A stretch of DNA of 64,000 bases from Lolium rigidum. Its lineage: Eukaryota > Streptophyta > Magnoliopsida > Poales > Poaceae. The first letter of the stretch is position 1; each line of letters begins with the position of its first letter. Position numbers and translations under genes: made by a program. The stretch spans positions 349,971,696 to 350,035,695 of the forward strand of contig NC_061513.1 of NCBI RefSeq assembly GCF_022539505.1, given 5' to 3'. The notes below the pieces were generated by a model, which worked only from the letters and a program-made list of their open reading frames with translations, ran no database searches and was not told where the DNA came from. Below, piece by piece: positions 35,495-47,012 of the stretch.

Positions 35495-35675
35495 TATTAC
35501 AAGGGATTACTCTCCCGGCATGATGTTGCCGAAATGCTTGGCACTCGCCCTAACCCACAACCTAGCCTTGGCTTTGATTTTGTCAATAGCAACATGAGAG
35601 GGGGTATGCCTTTGTAATACTCTTCTTAATTAATAGATTAGGGCAAAGCTTTTGCCCTCGTTTCAAAAAAAAAAA
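35495..35675 (+). mobile_element. Severely 5'-truncated LINE insertion
   Basis: A ~180-bp insert ends ..GGGCAAAGCTTTTGCCCTCG TTTC and an 11-A tail (35665-35675). It is flanked by a 10-bp target duplication GCATCAAAGG at 35485-35494 and 35676-35685. The tail sequence contains a self-complementary GGGCAAAGCTTTTGCCC hairpin, a common form of LINE 3' end. Confidence 0.8.
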
Positions 35676-35685
35676 GCATCAAAGG

Positions 35686-36002
35686 TCATTGTCGCAACAT
35701 ACGCACTGGAAACCTACATTCGGGAATTCATTTGCAAATAACTGGAAACATTTCAGAACTACCAGTGTCAACCAACACAAAACCATGCTAACTAAACCAT
35801 TGCTTTACATTCACCACACGAGCCTCGGCATGGACTAATGAGTTGTACATTGATGCTTGGATGTAGAGAGGAAGAAGAACATATTACAGGTACAAGGTGC
35901 AAGTCCATATTTGAACAGCAAAGAAGAAAAATCACCTTAACAAAGTCTTGAGATAATTCACGAGACACCATTCATACTGATTCTTGTACAGTATAACATT
36001 TG
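35686..36002. other. Intergenic, nothing recognised
   Basis: About 320 bp just before the start of the 7.29-kb tandem duplication; no ORF or element end is recognised. Confidence 0.4.
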
Positions 36003-36109
36003 CATTTTCTGATTCACTCAAATCAGATGCGCTGGACTATTACAATTATGCAATCACGCATTTTACTACATGCAGGCAGAGGCAGAGCTACGTTGTGCTC
36101 GTTAACCGA

Positions 36110-37105
36110 TCAGCTCCTTGCAGTCCTAGGGTTGGCCTCTTTGAACCACCGATGCTGTAGCGCGCTTTTCGCCGTAAGCCTCTTCTCCGGGTTGCACCGC
36201 AGGAGGCCGCTCAGCACCTCGAAACCAGCCTCCGACAGAGTTGGCGGGCCCCTGATCCTGGCCTCCCATGGACTGGGAAATCTGTGACGCAGAAAGCTTC
36301 CGGGTTGGCTTACGCCGGGCAACCGCTGGCCATTGTAGCCCGGCCACTCCTTGATGTCTGCTGTGCCCAGAATGTCCAAGATCTCGCTGAGGTTCTCCTT
36401 GTCCGTCCTCCCAAGGAACGGGTGCTTGCCGGCGAGGAGCTCCGCCATGATAACACCGAGTGACCATGTGTCGATACGCTCGTCGTAGTCCGTGGATCCG
36501 AGGATGATCTCCGGCGCGCGGTATCCCCGTGACCCGATAGGGTTGGAGTAGGGCGGGCCACCATCGGTGGTGAAGCTGCACGACAGCCCGAGGTCGCAGA
36601 TCTTGACGTTTCCGCGGCTGTCGACGAGTATGTTGTCTGGCTTGAGGTCGCGGTGCATGAGGCCTAGACGGTTCATCCTTCTCACGCCTGCGAGGAGCTG
36701 CCTCATGATCAGGCGAACCTCCAGCTCCGTGTGTCTCCTCCTGAAGCGGTCGCGCTTCATGACGTGCTTGAGGGTCGGCCCCACGAACTCCATGGCGAGG
36801 AAGGCCTGGCCGCCGAGGAGGCCGGAGGCACGCGGCTGCACGATCGACGGGTGTCCGCTGCAGGTCTCGAGAGCCCTGATCTCGGCGGCGAAATAGTGGC
36901 CGTCGGGGTCCTGGATGCTCGCACGGAGACACTTGATGGCCACAATCTCGCCGGTACGTCGTTCCCGCGCCCGGTGAACGACTCCGAACGTCCCAGAGCC
37001 GAGCACCTCGAGCAGTTGGAAGCGGCTGGACATGGCAGTGTTCTTCAGCACCGGCGGTGTGGTGGTAGCCTCGTCGCCGTCATGGGGTGTCGATGACCAC
37101 CCCAT
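36110..37105 (-). CDS. CDK-like serine/threonine kinase, copy 1
   Basis: A single exon encoding 331 residues. Kinase motifs are in order: Gly loop GSGTFGVV (36-43), VAIK lysine K58, alpha-C glutamate in YFAAEIRALE (E75), catalytic HRDLKPDN (151-158), DLG at 171-173 in place of DFG, RAPEII (196-201) and DTWSLGVIMAELL (212-224). It has CDK-like character but no PSTAIRE helix, and GSRGYRAPE replaces the usual T-loop wording, close to the intronless grass CDKF-type genes. It should phosphorylate Ser/Thr; cyclin dependence cannot be told. DLG is tolerated in some active kinases. A TATA box (complement of TTATATAGC, 37165-37173) lies about 60 bp upstream of the ATG. Copy 2 at 43394-44392 is about 93% identical in protein. 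Confidence 0.88.
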   Translation of the reverse strand: MGWSSTPHDGDEATTTPPVLKNTAMSSRFQLLEVLGSGTFGVVHRARERRTGEIVAIKCLRASIQDPDGHYFAAEIRALETCSGHPSIVQPRASGLLGGQAFLAMEFVGPTLKHVMKRDRFRRRHTELEVRLIMRQLLAGVRRMNRLGLMHRDLKPDNILVDSRGNVKICDLGLSCSFTTDGGPPYSNPIGSRGYRAPEIILGSTDYDERIDTWSLGVIMAELLAGKHPFLGRTDKENLSEILDILGTADIKEWPGYNGQRLPGVSQPGSFLRHRFPSPWEARIRGPPTLSEAGFEVLSGLLRCNPEKRLTAKSALQHRWFKEANPRTARS

Positions 37106-37164
37106 TGTTTCGCTAGCTACTCCAGGTATCGATCCGAGGCACGCATGTGCTAGTTTAGGTTAGC

Positions 37165-37173
37165 TTATATAGC
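37165..37173 (-). promoter_or_regulatory. TATA box, kinase copy 1
   Basis: The minus strand reads GCTATATAA 60 bp before the start codon; identical in copy 2 at 44452-44460. Confidence 0.6.
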
Positions 37174-37552
37174 TAGTTGCCGGCTCTAGTTTTGTCACCG
37201 GTTTGCACTAGGTCCAATTCCGAGTCTGATCGGGACTGCGTTGATGACTGGATGCTGTAACGGACTCGAAAACGCGTCGCCAGTTAAACTTGCCCGCGTC
37301 CGAGGCAACAGCCAGCAGCCACTGTGTTTCTTGCCTTTTACTCCCTAAAATATGTCAACTTTGGTCAACTTCATAAAGTTTAACCTTATATATTGATAAA
37401 AAAATATAAACATATACAATGAGGTACTAATATTTTTAGAATTATCATGAAATATATTTTTATATTATATTTGTATGATATAGTAAATCTTCAAATTATT
37501 ATCTATATTGTAGTCAAACTTTTGTACGTAATTGCATGAAAAATTATACACA

Positions 37553-37840
37553 TCATATTATGGGCAGGGTTTGCAAATGACTCCTGATAGGGTCCCTTAA
37601 TATTGTTTTGTTGATCGAAACAGTGTCTTGAAGGATGCATCCTACGTTGTTGACATAGCTCGATGCAACCGTCTCCAGCTGTAACGGCTCACCATTGGTC
37701 TCGCCTACTTCGTAGACATCTTCTGTTTTTGTAGGTACCCTGTTTTGGCGCCTCTCCTTCCGTATCCTCTCGTCGGTTGGCTGCCATCGGTGGTCACGTT
37801 GCCACCCCCCCATCGGTGGTCCCGTTCCCACCACCGTCAT
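37553..37840 (-). pseudogene. 95-codon ORF conserved in both duplicates (possible CACTA relic)
   Basis: The ORF pairs with 44850-45137 (also 95 codons) and stays open in both copies despite many substitutions. The segment VYEVG(E/D).NGEPLQLETVASSYV.NVGCI resembles the linker seen in plant En/Spm (CACTA) ORFs, where a similar phrase precedes a 'cysteine-gly-phe/ile' turn. This is a weak resemblance. It lacks an obvious domain. Confidence 0.3.
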
Positions 37841-39372
37841 CGGTGGTCCGGTTGCAAGCTAATTAAAAAGACAGATTACACGATGCGAGAAAAACCTAAA
37901 CAGTTTGGCTGCAAGACGATCACATTCGACTTATCAGCAAGCCAATCGGAAGCAGGCTAACGTCGATGTTTACAACCAAGATGGCAACAAGGTTGTCATT
38001 CGTCACCACGACGGAGGCAGTGGCGGGCCTAGGATTTTGAGCATGTGTATTCAAAGTTTCAAAGGGTACCAAAAGAATGTTATGTACCGTCTAAAGCCTT
38101 CTTTTGGCATGTATACTAGTATGACTATAGCATCATATAGTTCTAACAATATAATACATATAGAAAGGTATAACCCAAGGTATGAAACAATCTTCTCTGG
38201 TACGTTGAACAATTGGAACTAATAGAAGTTCCAATTGGAATGAAGGTGGTCTGAATTTTTACTGCACATCAACAACAAATGGTTCAGAACTTCAGAAAAT
38301 TGAACAGTATCGAGAACACGGCGCGTTGTCCAAATAGCTAACCTTAGTTCCGTCGTTCTGGTCTAGCTTTGGATTGTCGATGCGACATGAACAACAACAG
38401 GAACAGAGGTGCTGCCGTGGCGACCTTGGGGACGAGGTGGCGTGGAGACGAGGAGCCGCAGAGATACGACCGCACTCTGGCTGGGATTCCTTCGTCACTT
38501 AGGGCCCGTTTGGTAGCCTAGATCGAGTTTCCGCACCACTGCGCCAGGGAGAAGGGACCACCTGCGCATTTCAGATGGGTTATGGGCTAGAAAAGCCATG
38601 ATGTTTGGTACCCCGTGAAGCCATGTCATTTTCTACACCGGATAGGGAAGACAAATCCCATTGTTTGGTTGCCTGGGCATACGTCTTTCTGCCCTAGTGG
38701 TGCAACGCAGACCTTGTTTGGTTGCATACATGAGCGTGTTGTGTAATCCCTTCTATTTGAGTGGTGAGGTTACCTAGTAGTGCTAACTGAATAATAACAC
38801 ATTCATCAACGTTCAGATCATCAAAAGGTGTTAGTAATTATACACATAAAATAGTTACCCTACTTGGCGATGCATCACGAGTAAAGCAAATATACTTGGT
38901 CCTAACTATTTTATGGAGTGGCTCAATGTGTTGATTTCCTTGCATCATGGTACTAGATGATCAAATGGCTAAGGTAGAGGGTTGCTTTTATAGGCTTGGT
39001 CATGATCTAGCGTCATGACACATAGGTGGACGACTCTTGTTTTGATTTGAGTAGTAAGGTGCTTGGTTGTCTTGCTCTCATCCATAGCAATATTTTAAAC
39101 ATGAGGTGTCATATCTTAGGATGCAAGCTATGTAGATATTTCCATCCTAGGTGGCCTTATCATTATCCTTAAGTCTTCTTTATTTTTGGGCATCCAAGTT
39201 GCATTTAGTACTAAATGGTTCTTGGATGATTTTATGCTTATGGATGAATCACTATATCATATGTGATTGTATTCATATTATAATTAGAATCAAAATGTCA
39301 AAGATAAGGATTATACCCTAATTTTGAATGGTGATGTTTGATTTCACCAAAGCATGATCATATAAGTTTCAA

Positions 39373-39722
39373 CGGATGAAGCCTGGTGATCAGGGGGATA
39401 TGTAAGCACCCCTTCTTTGCTCGACACGTGTCTAACGACGTTAGTACTGTACACGCATCGACGCAGTCCATCGCGTTGAGTGGAAGGGCGGAGAGACGCG
39501 GGGAAGGTGCACGACAACACGCTTGGCCGGGGAGACACTGGCGCGACCTCAGATGCGCGAGATGGAGGCCAGCGAGGTGGAGGTGGAGGCCGGTGACGTA
39601 GTGACCATTAGTGAGTGGCCGTTAGTGGCCGTTAGTGAGTAGCATAATCCAACGGTGGTGGACTAAATCCAACGATGATAACCGGGTGCTCACGTATCCC
39701 CCTCATCACCAAATCCACTCTC
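39373..39722. mobile_element. MULE-type MITE, copy 1
   Basis: 350 bp with imperfect terminal inverted repeats containing TGGTGATCAGGGGGATA and its complement. It is flanked by the 10-bp direct repeat TAAGTTTCAA (39363-39372 and 39723-39732). A 9-10-bp duplication is typical of Mutator-like elements. No transposase is present. Confidence 0.8.
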
Positions 39723-39732
39723 TAAGTTTCAA

Positions 39733-40545
39733 AATACTCATAGTTAATTTTATTCAAATAGTTTGAACTATAATTCATAATGTAAACAAATTTAGTTCTG
39801 TGATATTCCATATATTTAATAAGTTATAATTTAAATAAGAATATGCACCTTTTATGCATTTTAGACCCTGGGGTTTACCATATTTGGTAATAAGTTTAGA
39901 ATTGAACTAGGTTTTACAGAAAGGTAGTTTCTTAACTTTTAAGTGTTAATAACTTAAGAGTTTGATTCTTAACTATCAGATGGTTATATGCCTCTCCTAT
40001 CTCTAGGGTTTAATGATAAGTTTGTGTTGGTGTTGAGTTCAAGAGTTTAGTTCAGGAAATACCATGAGGTTCATGGTAGGGACATTTATTTGTTTAATAC
40101 ATGGAAAAGACAAGTTAAGAATGGTTCCTAATTATTTCATATTCTTTTATTTGTTGTTGAGTAGATATCTATATGTGGTTGCAAGTAATATCATATATGA
40201 TCCTTTAAAAGATCTGGTCCTTGATCCTTGCTTAAGGTATTGTTGTGTTGGTTTTAGTTCCATTTGATCTAACCTTGGGTCAAATCATCTATACCCAAAA
40301 CAAGGTTTTAGCAAAGGTCACATCGAGGTTTATAGCACTTGACTTGATGATCTATTTCAATTCCATCAACGCAAGTGAAACTTCAGTTACTGTGACATGT
40401 TTTATTTGAAAGCGCGAAAATTTCCCAGATTTTCTATGCATAAATACGATGCACATATCTGTTTCCTCTATTTTTGTAAGCCCAAATCATGGGATGTTAC
40501 ATTGAGCATATCCTCCTATTGCACACACATAGCTATAGTCTTTTC
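39733..40545. other. AT-rich spacer in duplication unit 1
   Basis: No gene. Matches 47023-47835 of unit 2. Confidence 0.5.
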
Positions 40546-40840
40546 TATGTCTCACTTTTCACGAGACATGTTGTAATTGACAACAAAGTTGTCAAACTGT
40601 GCTGGCAATGAAGCCATGACCAAGTGAAAAAGAAGTGCAGGCTTTAACTCCAGGTCATCATCCATAGGTTTCAGCTTTGCAGCCAGGTTGCTCATCGTGA
40701 GGATGTGCTCCCTGATGCCATGTGCACCTCCAATGCACTTCTCTGTTACCAGTTGCTTCAGCAACTAAGTTGTATATGTCTTTGAAGAACCAGTGAACTG
40801 GCTCTTTATCTTTTCCCAGTACTTCCCAACGGAAGCACAC
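40546..40840 (-). pseudogene. gag: copia gag (UBN2-type) fragment
   Basis: The minus strand reads VAEATGNREVHW-like then, after a frame change, [64 protein letters not shown]. This is the core of the copia gag domain; the rest is lost. The same fragment begins in unit 2 at 47805-47945 and is cut by the gap. Confidence 0.75.
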
Positions 40841-42489
40841 TCTGCAATTGAGTCCACGATGGCATTCTCAATTGTGTTCTTTATAAATGCCATGCATTTC
40901 TTATTGGTTGTCTGTCACTTTTGGTTCTCTAAAGTGTAGGCCATCTCCATAGGAGCATGGTCTCATTTATTTTTTTCCATGCATCATCAGTATCCTTGTC
41001 ATCTCGGATAGGATCAACAGGCTTTGTGGGCTGTAGTGTTTCAAGCACCCACTGCACCTCAGCACATACGAAGGCGAAATCCACATTCTTCCTCCACTCA
41101 GTGTAGTTGTCCCCTCTTAGGGTGGGAACATCCTCTTAGGGTGGGAACGTCATTGATGCAGCTCATCAAGTAGTACCCTCCTGAAAACCACAGTTGAGTG
41201 AGAACAGTACAATTGCATATTATAATCCAACATTGGTCCAAATTAAGACATGCAAGTGTTAATGCAAATAAAACTATATCACCGTTGGACAAAAATAGAG
41301 ATAAATGCACGTATCATTGCAACAAAAACATGATCATGTCACTAATAATGTTCGTAATAAAATGACAGAATCATAATTGTTTCAACAATCACTTTTATTC
41401 AACTTTTAAATTTTAATCATCATTTTTTCATTTTTCAAATATAAAATTCATCTTTAACTGTTTGCAGTAGAAACTTTGAGTTCAAACTTTAAAATTTTCA
41501 AAGTTTAATTCCTGAACAAATATTTCTTTGGTCCTATTTATTCAAGAAAATTCCAGACAAAATTTGGCCAAAAAAACAACCCAAAACAGTCTAAAAAGCC
41601 TCTGGAAGTTCAATTAATATAAATAAACAGGAAACTCTGCGCAGGCCAATTTTGCTCATGTGGCCCACAACCCACGTGAGCGAAAGCTTTTTACGCTCCG
41701 CTCGGGCGAGTCAGCTTTCGTCCTGTTGGCTCACGACTGACCCATAAGCAGCCGTGGCCTGCCACCGCCAACGGTGAAACACGCTGACCGTGCGATGCAA
41801 ATCCGACGTCGTCCCGCACCGATCGGACAGTATAAAAAACTGTCGGTTCGGTGGGAACCCTAACCATAGCCCATTTCCCCCGAGCCCCTCTCTACTTCTC
41901 TCTCTAGCGGTGGCGCCGCCCGGCTGCTACTCACGCTCGCGCGGCCAAGCACGCCGGTGACGAGCGCAACAAAGAGCTACTCTGCCCCATGCCTTTTTTA
42001 CCTCTCCCGTGCCCACCAGTACCTTGACCGGCGGCCTGCGACGAGATGAGCGGAGCAACGGAGAACCAACGGCACCCCTCTGGCCCCATTGCCGGCGCGC
42101 GCGAGCAGCCCGAGGGTGAACGCGCCGCCGTCAACTGGCTTAGCGGCGGCGCCCTTTTCCGGCGAGCAGCATGAGCCGCATCACGGTAAGTTCTTTGCCC
42201 CGTCTCGAATAACAACATCAGGTGGAGAGGGGCTTATTCTTCTTCCAGGTGCCTCGGCTTGCCGATGCGCATCGGGATCGAGAGGAACAATGCGGCCTTG
42301 CGGTGGCGCAACTTTGCTGGCGAGCCCGAGGGCCTCGGCCGGTGGCCATTTTCTTTTTCTTTGCCCTTTCCCTTCTTGGATTCGATCTAGGGTTAGGGTT
42401 TGTGGACGAACTAGGGGTTTCTTCCTCTTTTCCTTTACTTTTCTTTCCCGGATCAAAGATCTACTACTAGGAACTACCTCTGATACCAA

Positions 42490-42863
42490 TGTTAAACTTG
42501 CTAGATCAACTAGGGTAGATGATTGCCGGGTAGGAGAGGGACAATGTGGGTTTAACTTCTCCCTTGGAGGTGGAGCCCGCCGACATGGACATAGTGGTGA
42601 CGGCGGCGCGTGGGTGAGCGAGAGGTGGCGGCACTGATGCTTCTCGACGACACAGCGCTAACCCTAATCGGCGGGTGTGTCAGTGGGAAGTGCGGTTACA
42701 CGGTGAACCTCGTACTGCAAGCCACCGACCCTACCTGTCTTTATAGCGCTGGCGACAGGGGCTCACCAACCAGATAAGGTTGGGCGCCCCCGATCAGGGC
42801 ACAGACAAGGTCCACGTCGAGCCGTTGGGCTCGAACGTGCGGGAGATCACCTAAGACCTAACA
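42490..42863 (-). repeat. Zeta 5' LTR
   Basis: 374 bp with TG..CA ends and the tRNA-Met primer site next to it. The partner LTR is not in the window. Confidence 0.7.
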
Positions 42864-43264
42864 TTATTAACATTTACATTCTGGGAAATCCACTTTGGCT
42901 CAAAGGAGCATATGAACTTGTTGTGTGAAAATACATTTTGAAGTGTCAAAAAATCCAAAATAAAATTTTGCATGTACATCTAGATATTTTGTGTTCGTAC
43001 ACAAGTTTTTAATTTTTTCTTTTTGTTTTTTAGGGATCTCCTGTAAAAAGACAAATTGTGATGCTACAACACGACTAGTACAGGACATTCTTTTTGTCTT
43101 TTTTGTACGTGCCACATAAAATGTTGTTTTTTCACGAAAACATTTGTAAGAACATAGAATGTCACGATGTACACTATAAATTTTATGTCTGAATTTTTTA
43201 ACATTTTTATTTTAAAATAATTATCTTACATAGTATGTGCAAATGCTCATATGAGCCAAAACAT
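42864..43264. other. AT-rich spacer between duplication units
   Basis: 400 bp, AT-rich, no gene. Homology with 36003 begins at its right edge. Confidence 0.5.
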
Positions 43265-43393
43265 ACATTCTCTGATTCACAAATCAGATGCGCTTGACTA
43301 CAACAATTATGCAATCATCAAGTTTGCTACAGGCAGGCGGCTACATTGTGCTCGTTAACTGATCAGCTCCTTGTAGTCTTCTTTTTGTGGGGA

Positions 43394-44392
43394 TCAGCTC
43401 CTTGTAGTCCTAGGGTTGGCTTCCTTGAACCACCGATGCTGAAGCGCGCGCCCCGCCGTGAGCCTCTTCTCCGGATTGCATCGCAGGAGGCCGCTCAGCA
43501 GCTCGAAACCAGCCTCTGAAAGTGTTGGCGGGCCTCTGATCCTGGCCACCCCTGGACTGGGAAATCTGTGATGCAGAATGCTCCCAGGCTGGCTTCCGCC
43601 GGCTGGCAACCGCTGGCCATTGTAGCCTGGCCACTCCTTGATGTCTGCCGTGCCGAGAATGTCCAAGATCTCGCTGAGGTTCTCTCTGTCCGACCTCCCG
43701 AGGAACGGGCGCTTGCCGGCGAGGAGCTCCGCCATGATCACACCGAGCGACCACGTGTCGATACGCTCGTCGTAGTCCGTGGACCCGAGGATGATCTCCG
43801 GCGCGCGGTACCCCCGTGACCCGATAGGGTTGGAGTAGGGCCGGCCGTCGGTGAAGCTGCAGGATAGTCCGAGGTCGCAAATCTTGACGTTTCCGCGGCC
43901 GTCGACGAGCACGTTGTCCGGCTTGAGGTCGCGGTGCATGAGACCGAGACGGTTCATCCGCCTCACGCCTGCGAGGAGCTGCCTCATGATCAAGCGAACC
44001 TCCAGCTCGGTGTGCCTCCTCCTGAAGCGATCGCGCTTCATGACGTGCTTGAGTGTCGGCCCCACGAATTCCATGGCGAGGAAGGCCTGGCCGCCGAGGA
44101 TGCCGGAGGCACGCGGCTGAACGATCGACGGGTGTCCGCTGCAGGTCTCGAGAGCTCTGACCTCGGCGGCGAAATAGTGGCCGTCGGGGTCCTGGATGCT
44201 CGCGCGGAGACACTTGATGGCCACAATCTCGCCGGTACGTCGTTCCCGCGCCCGGTGAACGACTCCGAACGTCCCAGAGCCGAGCAACTCGAGCAGTTGG
44301 AAGCGGCTGGCCATGGCAGTGTTCTTGAGCACCGGCGGCGGCGGTGTGGTGGTAGCCTCGTCGCCATCATGGGGTGTCGATGACCACCCCAT
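43394..44392 (-). CDS. CDK-like serine/threonine kinase, copy 2
   Basis: A single exon of 332 residues, a tandem duplicate of the gene at 36110-37105. All catalytic landmarks are kept, including Lys in VAIK, HRDLKPDN, the unusual DLG and RAPE. Differences cluster in the N-terminal tail (extra prolines), the loop after DLG (SFTDGRPYSN, two residues shorter) and the C-terminal lobe loop LPAGGSQPGS. Both copies are open, so both are probably under selection or recently duplicated. The stop-codon context GATCAGCTCCTTGTAGTC is repeated just downstream (43362-43379). The promoter TATA is conserved at 44452-44460. Confidence 0.88.
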   Translation of the reverse strand: MGWSSTPHDGDEATTTPPPPVLKNTAMASRFQLLELLGSGTFGVVHRARERRTGEIVAIKCLRASIQDPDGHYFAAEVRALETCSGHPSIVQPRASGILGGQAFLAMEFVGPTLKHVMKRDRFRRRHTELEVRLIMRQLLAGVRRMNRLGLMHRDLKPDNVLVDGRGNVKICDLGLSCSFTDGRPYSNPIGSRGYRAPEIILGSTDYDERIDTWSLGVIMAELLAGKRPFLGRSDRENLSEILDILGTADIKEWPGYNGQRLPAGGSQPGSILHHRFPSPGVARIRGPPTLSEAGFELLSGLLRCNPEKRLTAGRALQHRWFKEANPRTTRS

Positions 44393-44849
44393 TGTTTCGC
44401 TAGCTACTCCAGGTATCGATCCGAGGCACGCATGTGCTAGTTTAGGTTAGCTTATATAGCTAGTTGCCGGCTCTAGTTTTGTCACCGGTTTGCACTAGGT
44501 CCAATTCCGAGTCTAATCCGGACTGCGTTGATGACTGGATGCTGTAACGGACTCGAAAACGCGTCGCCAGTTAAACTTGTCCGCGTCCGAGGCAACACAG
44601 CCAGCAGCCACTGTGTTTCTTGCCTTTTACTCCCTAAAATATGTCAACTTTGGTCAAAAGTAAAACTTCATAAAGTTTAACCTTGTATATTGATAAAAAA
44701 TATAAACATATACAATGAGGTACTAATAGTTTTAGAATTATCATGAAATATATTTTTATATTCTATTTGTATGATACAGTAAATCTTCGAATTATTATCC
44801 ATATTTGTAGTCAAACTTTGGTACGTAATTGCACGAAAATTTATACGCA

Positions 44850-45137
44850 TCATATTATGGGTAGGGTTTGCAAATGATTCCTGATAGGGTCCCTTAATAT
44901 TGTTTTGTTGATTGAAACAGTGTCTCGAATGATGCATCCTACGTTGTCGACATAGCTCGATGCAACCGTCTCCAACTGTAACGGCTCACCATTGGCATCG
45001 CCTACTTCATAGACATCTTCTCTTTTTGTAGGTAGCCTGTTTTGGCGCCTCTGCTTCCGTATCCTCGTCGGTTGGCTGCCATTGGTGGTCACGTTGCCAC
45101 CCCCCTCCATTGGTGGTCCCGTTCCCACCACCGTCAT
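44850..45137 (-). pseudogene. 95-codon ORF, second copy
   Basis: Duplicate of 37553-37840. Substitutions such as VGETNGEP/VGDANGEP and SSYVNNV/SSYVDNV leave the frame open. Confidence 0.3.
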
Positions 45138-46662
45138 CGGTGGTCCGGTTCCAAGCTAAAAACACAGATTACACACGTGAGAAAAAACCTAAACAATTTA
45201 GCTGCATGACGGTCACATTCGACTTATCAGCAAGCCAATCGGAAGTAGGCTAAGGACGATGTTTACAACCAAGATGGCAACAAGGCTGTCATTCATCACC
45301 ACGACGGAGGCCGTGGCAGGCCTAGGATTTTGAGCATGTGTATTCAAAGTTTCAAAGGGTACCAAAAGAATGTTATATACCGTATAAAGCCTGCGTTTTG
45401 GCATCTATACTAGTATGACTATAGCATCATATAGTTCTAACAGTAAAATACATAGAAGGTATAACCCAAGGTATGAAACAATCTTCTCTGGTACGTTGAA
45501 CAATTGGAACTAATAGAAGTTCCAATTGGAATGAAGGTGGTCTGAATTTTTACTGCACATCAACAACGAATGGTTCAGAACTTCAGAAAATTGAAGAGTA
45601 TCGATAAGACGACGCGGTGTCCAAATAGCTAACCTTAGTTCCGTCGTTCTGGTCGAGCTTTGGATTGTCGATGTGACATGAACAACAGCAGGAACAGAGG
45701 TATTGCCGTGGTGACCTTGGGGACGAGGTGGCGTGGAGACGAGGAGCCGCAGAGATACGACCGCACTCTGGCCGGGATTTCTTCGTCACTTAGGGTCCGT
45801 TTGGTAGCCTTGATCGAGTTTCCGCACCACTGCGCCAGGGAGAAGGGACCACCTGCGCGTTTCAGACGGGTCATGGGCTAGAAAAGCCATGCTATTTGGT
45901 ACCCTGTGAAGCCATTTTCTGCACCGGATAGGGAAGACAACTCCCATTGTTTGGTTGCCTGGACATACGTCTTTCTGCCCTAGTGGTGCAACGCAGACCT
46001 TGTTTGGTTGCATACATGAGCGTGTTGTGTAACCCCTTCCATTTGAGTGGTGAGGTTACCTGGTAGTGCTAACTGAATAACAACACATTCAACAACGTTC
46101 AGATCATCAAAAGGTGTTAGTAATTATACACATCAAATAGTTACCCTACTAGGCAATGCATCACGAGTAAAGCAACTATACTTGGTCCTAACTATTTTAT
46201 GGAGTGGCTCAATATGTTGATTTCCTTGTATCATGGTACTAGACGATCAAATGGCTAAGGTAGAGGGTTACTTTTATAGGCTTGGGCATGCTCTAGCTTC
46301 ATGACACATAGGTGGACGACTCTTGTTTTGATTTGAGGAGTAAGGTGCTTGGTTGTTTTGCTCTCATCCATAGCAATATTTTAAGCATGAGGTGTCATAT
46401 CTTAGGATGCAAGCTATGTAGATATTTCCATCCCAGCCGGCCTTATCATTATCCTTTAGTCCTCTTTATTTTTGGGCATCCAAGTTGCATTTAGTACTAA
46501 ATGGTATGTGGATGATTTTATGTTTATGGATGAATCGCTATATCATATGTGATTGTATTTATTTATATTATAATTAGAATCAAAATGTCAAAGATAAGGA
46601 TTATACCCCAATTTTGAATGGTGATGTTTGATTTCACCAAAGCATGATCATATAAGTTTCAG

Positions 46663-47012
46663 CGGATGAAGCCTGGTGATTAGGGGGATACGTGAGCACT
46701 CCTTCTCTGCTCGACACGTGTCTAACGACATTAGTATTGTACACGCATCGACGCGGTCTATCGCGCTGAATGGAAGGGCGGACAGATGCGGGGAAGGTGC
46801 ACGGCAACACGCTTGGCCGGGGAGACACTGGCGCGACCTCAGATGCGCGAGGTGCAGGCCAGCAAGGTGGAGGTGGAGGCCGGTGACGTAGTTGACGTTA
46901 GTGAGTGGCCGTTAGTGGCCTTTAGTGAGTAACAAAATCCAATGGTGGTGGACTAAATCCAACAGTGATAACCGTTTGCTCATGTATCCCCCTGATCACC
47001 AAATCAACTCTC
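46663..47012. mobile_element. MULE-type MITE, copy 2
   Basis: 350 bp, the copy of 39373-39722 carried along by the segmental duplication. The flanking repeats are TAAGTTTCAG (46653-46662) and TAAGTTTCAA (47013-47022), one base diverged. Confidence 0.8.

Larger units (their letters stand above)
37106..39372. other. Upstream region of kinase copy 1
   Basis: Includes an AT-rich MITE-like stretch (about 37330-37560, CTCCCTAAAATATGTCAACT..), a 95-codon minus ORF (37553-37840) conserved in the duplicate, and a segment starting GGGCCCGTTTGGTAGCC (about 38502) of the type common at grass DNA-transposon ends. No further gene is supported. Confidence 0.45.
40546..42863 (-). mobile_element. Zeta: Ty1/copia relic (gag to 5' LTR)
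   Basis: The minus-strand LTR at 42490-42863 (TGTTAGGTCT..TTTAACA) is followed inward by TTGGTATCAGAG (complement of 42478-42489), the initiator tRNA-Met primer site typical of plant copia elements. A gag_UBN2-type fragment lies at 40546-40840. Pol and the 3' LTR are absent, so the element is truncated. A TATA box (complement of TTTATAG, 42740-42746) lies in the LTR. Confidence 0.75.
36003..43264. repeat. 7.3-kb tandem duplication, unit 1
   Basis: Homology to unit 2 begins around 36003/43265 and continues through the kinase gene, its upstream region, a MULE-type MITE and a copia gag fragment. Offsets between matched landmarks are 7284 (kinase end) and 7290 (MITE start), so the units are head to tail. 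Unit 2 is cut by the gap at 47946. Confidence 0.85.

Noticed and set aside
36126..36932. 268-codon antisense-frame ORF within the kinase gene (also 43410-44213)
   Set aside because: Shadow frame of the kinase, which has all catalytic motifs.
41831..42172. TATAAAA with a downstream short ORF (42044-42172, + strand) suggesting a gene
   Set aside because: It lies in the leader of the copia element Zeta on the opposite strand; the ORF is only about 43 codons with no support.
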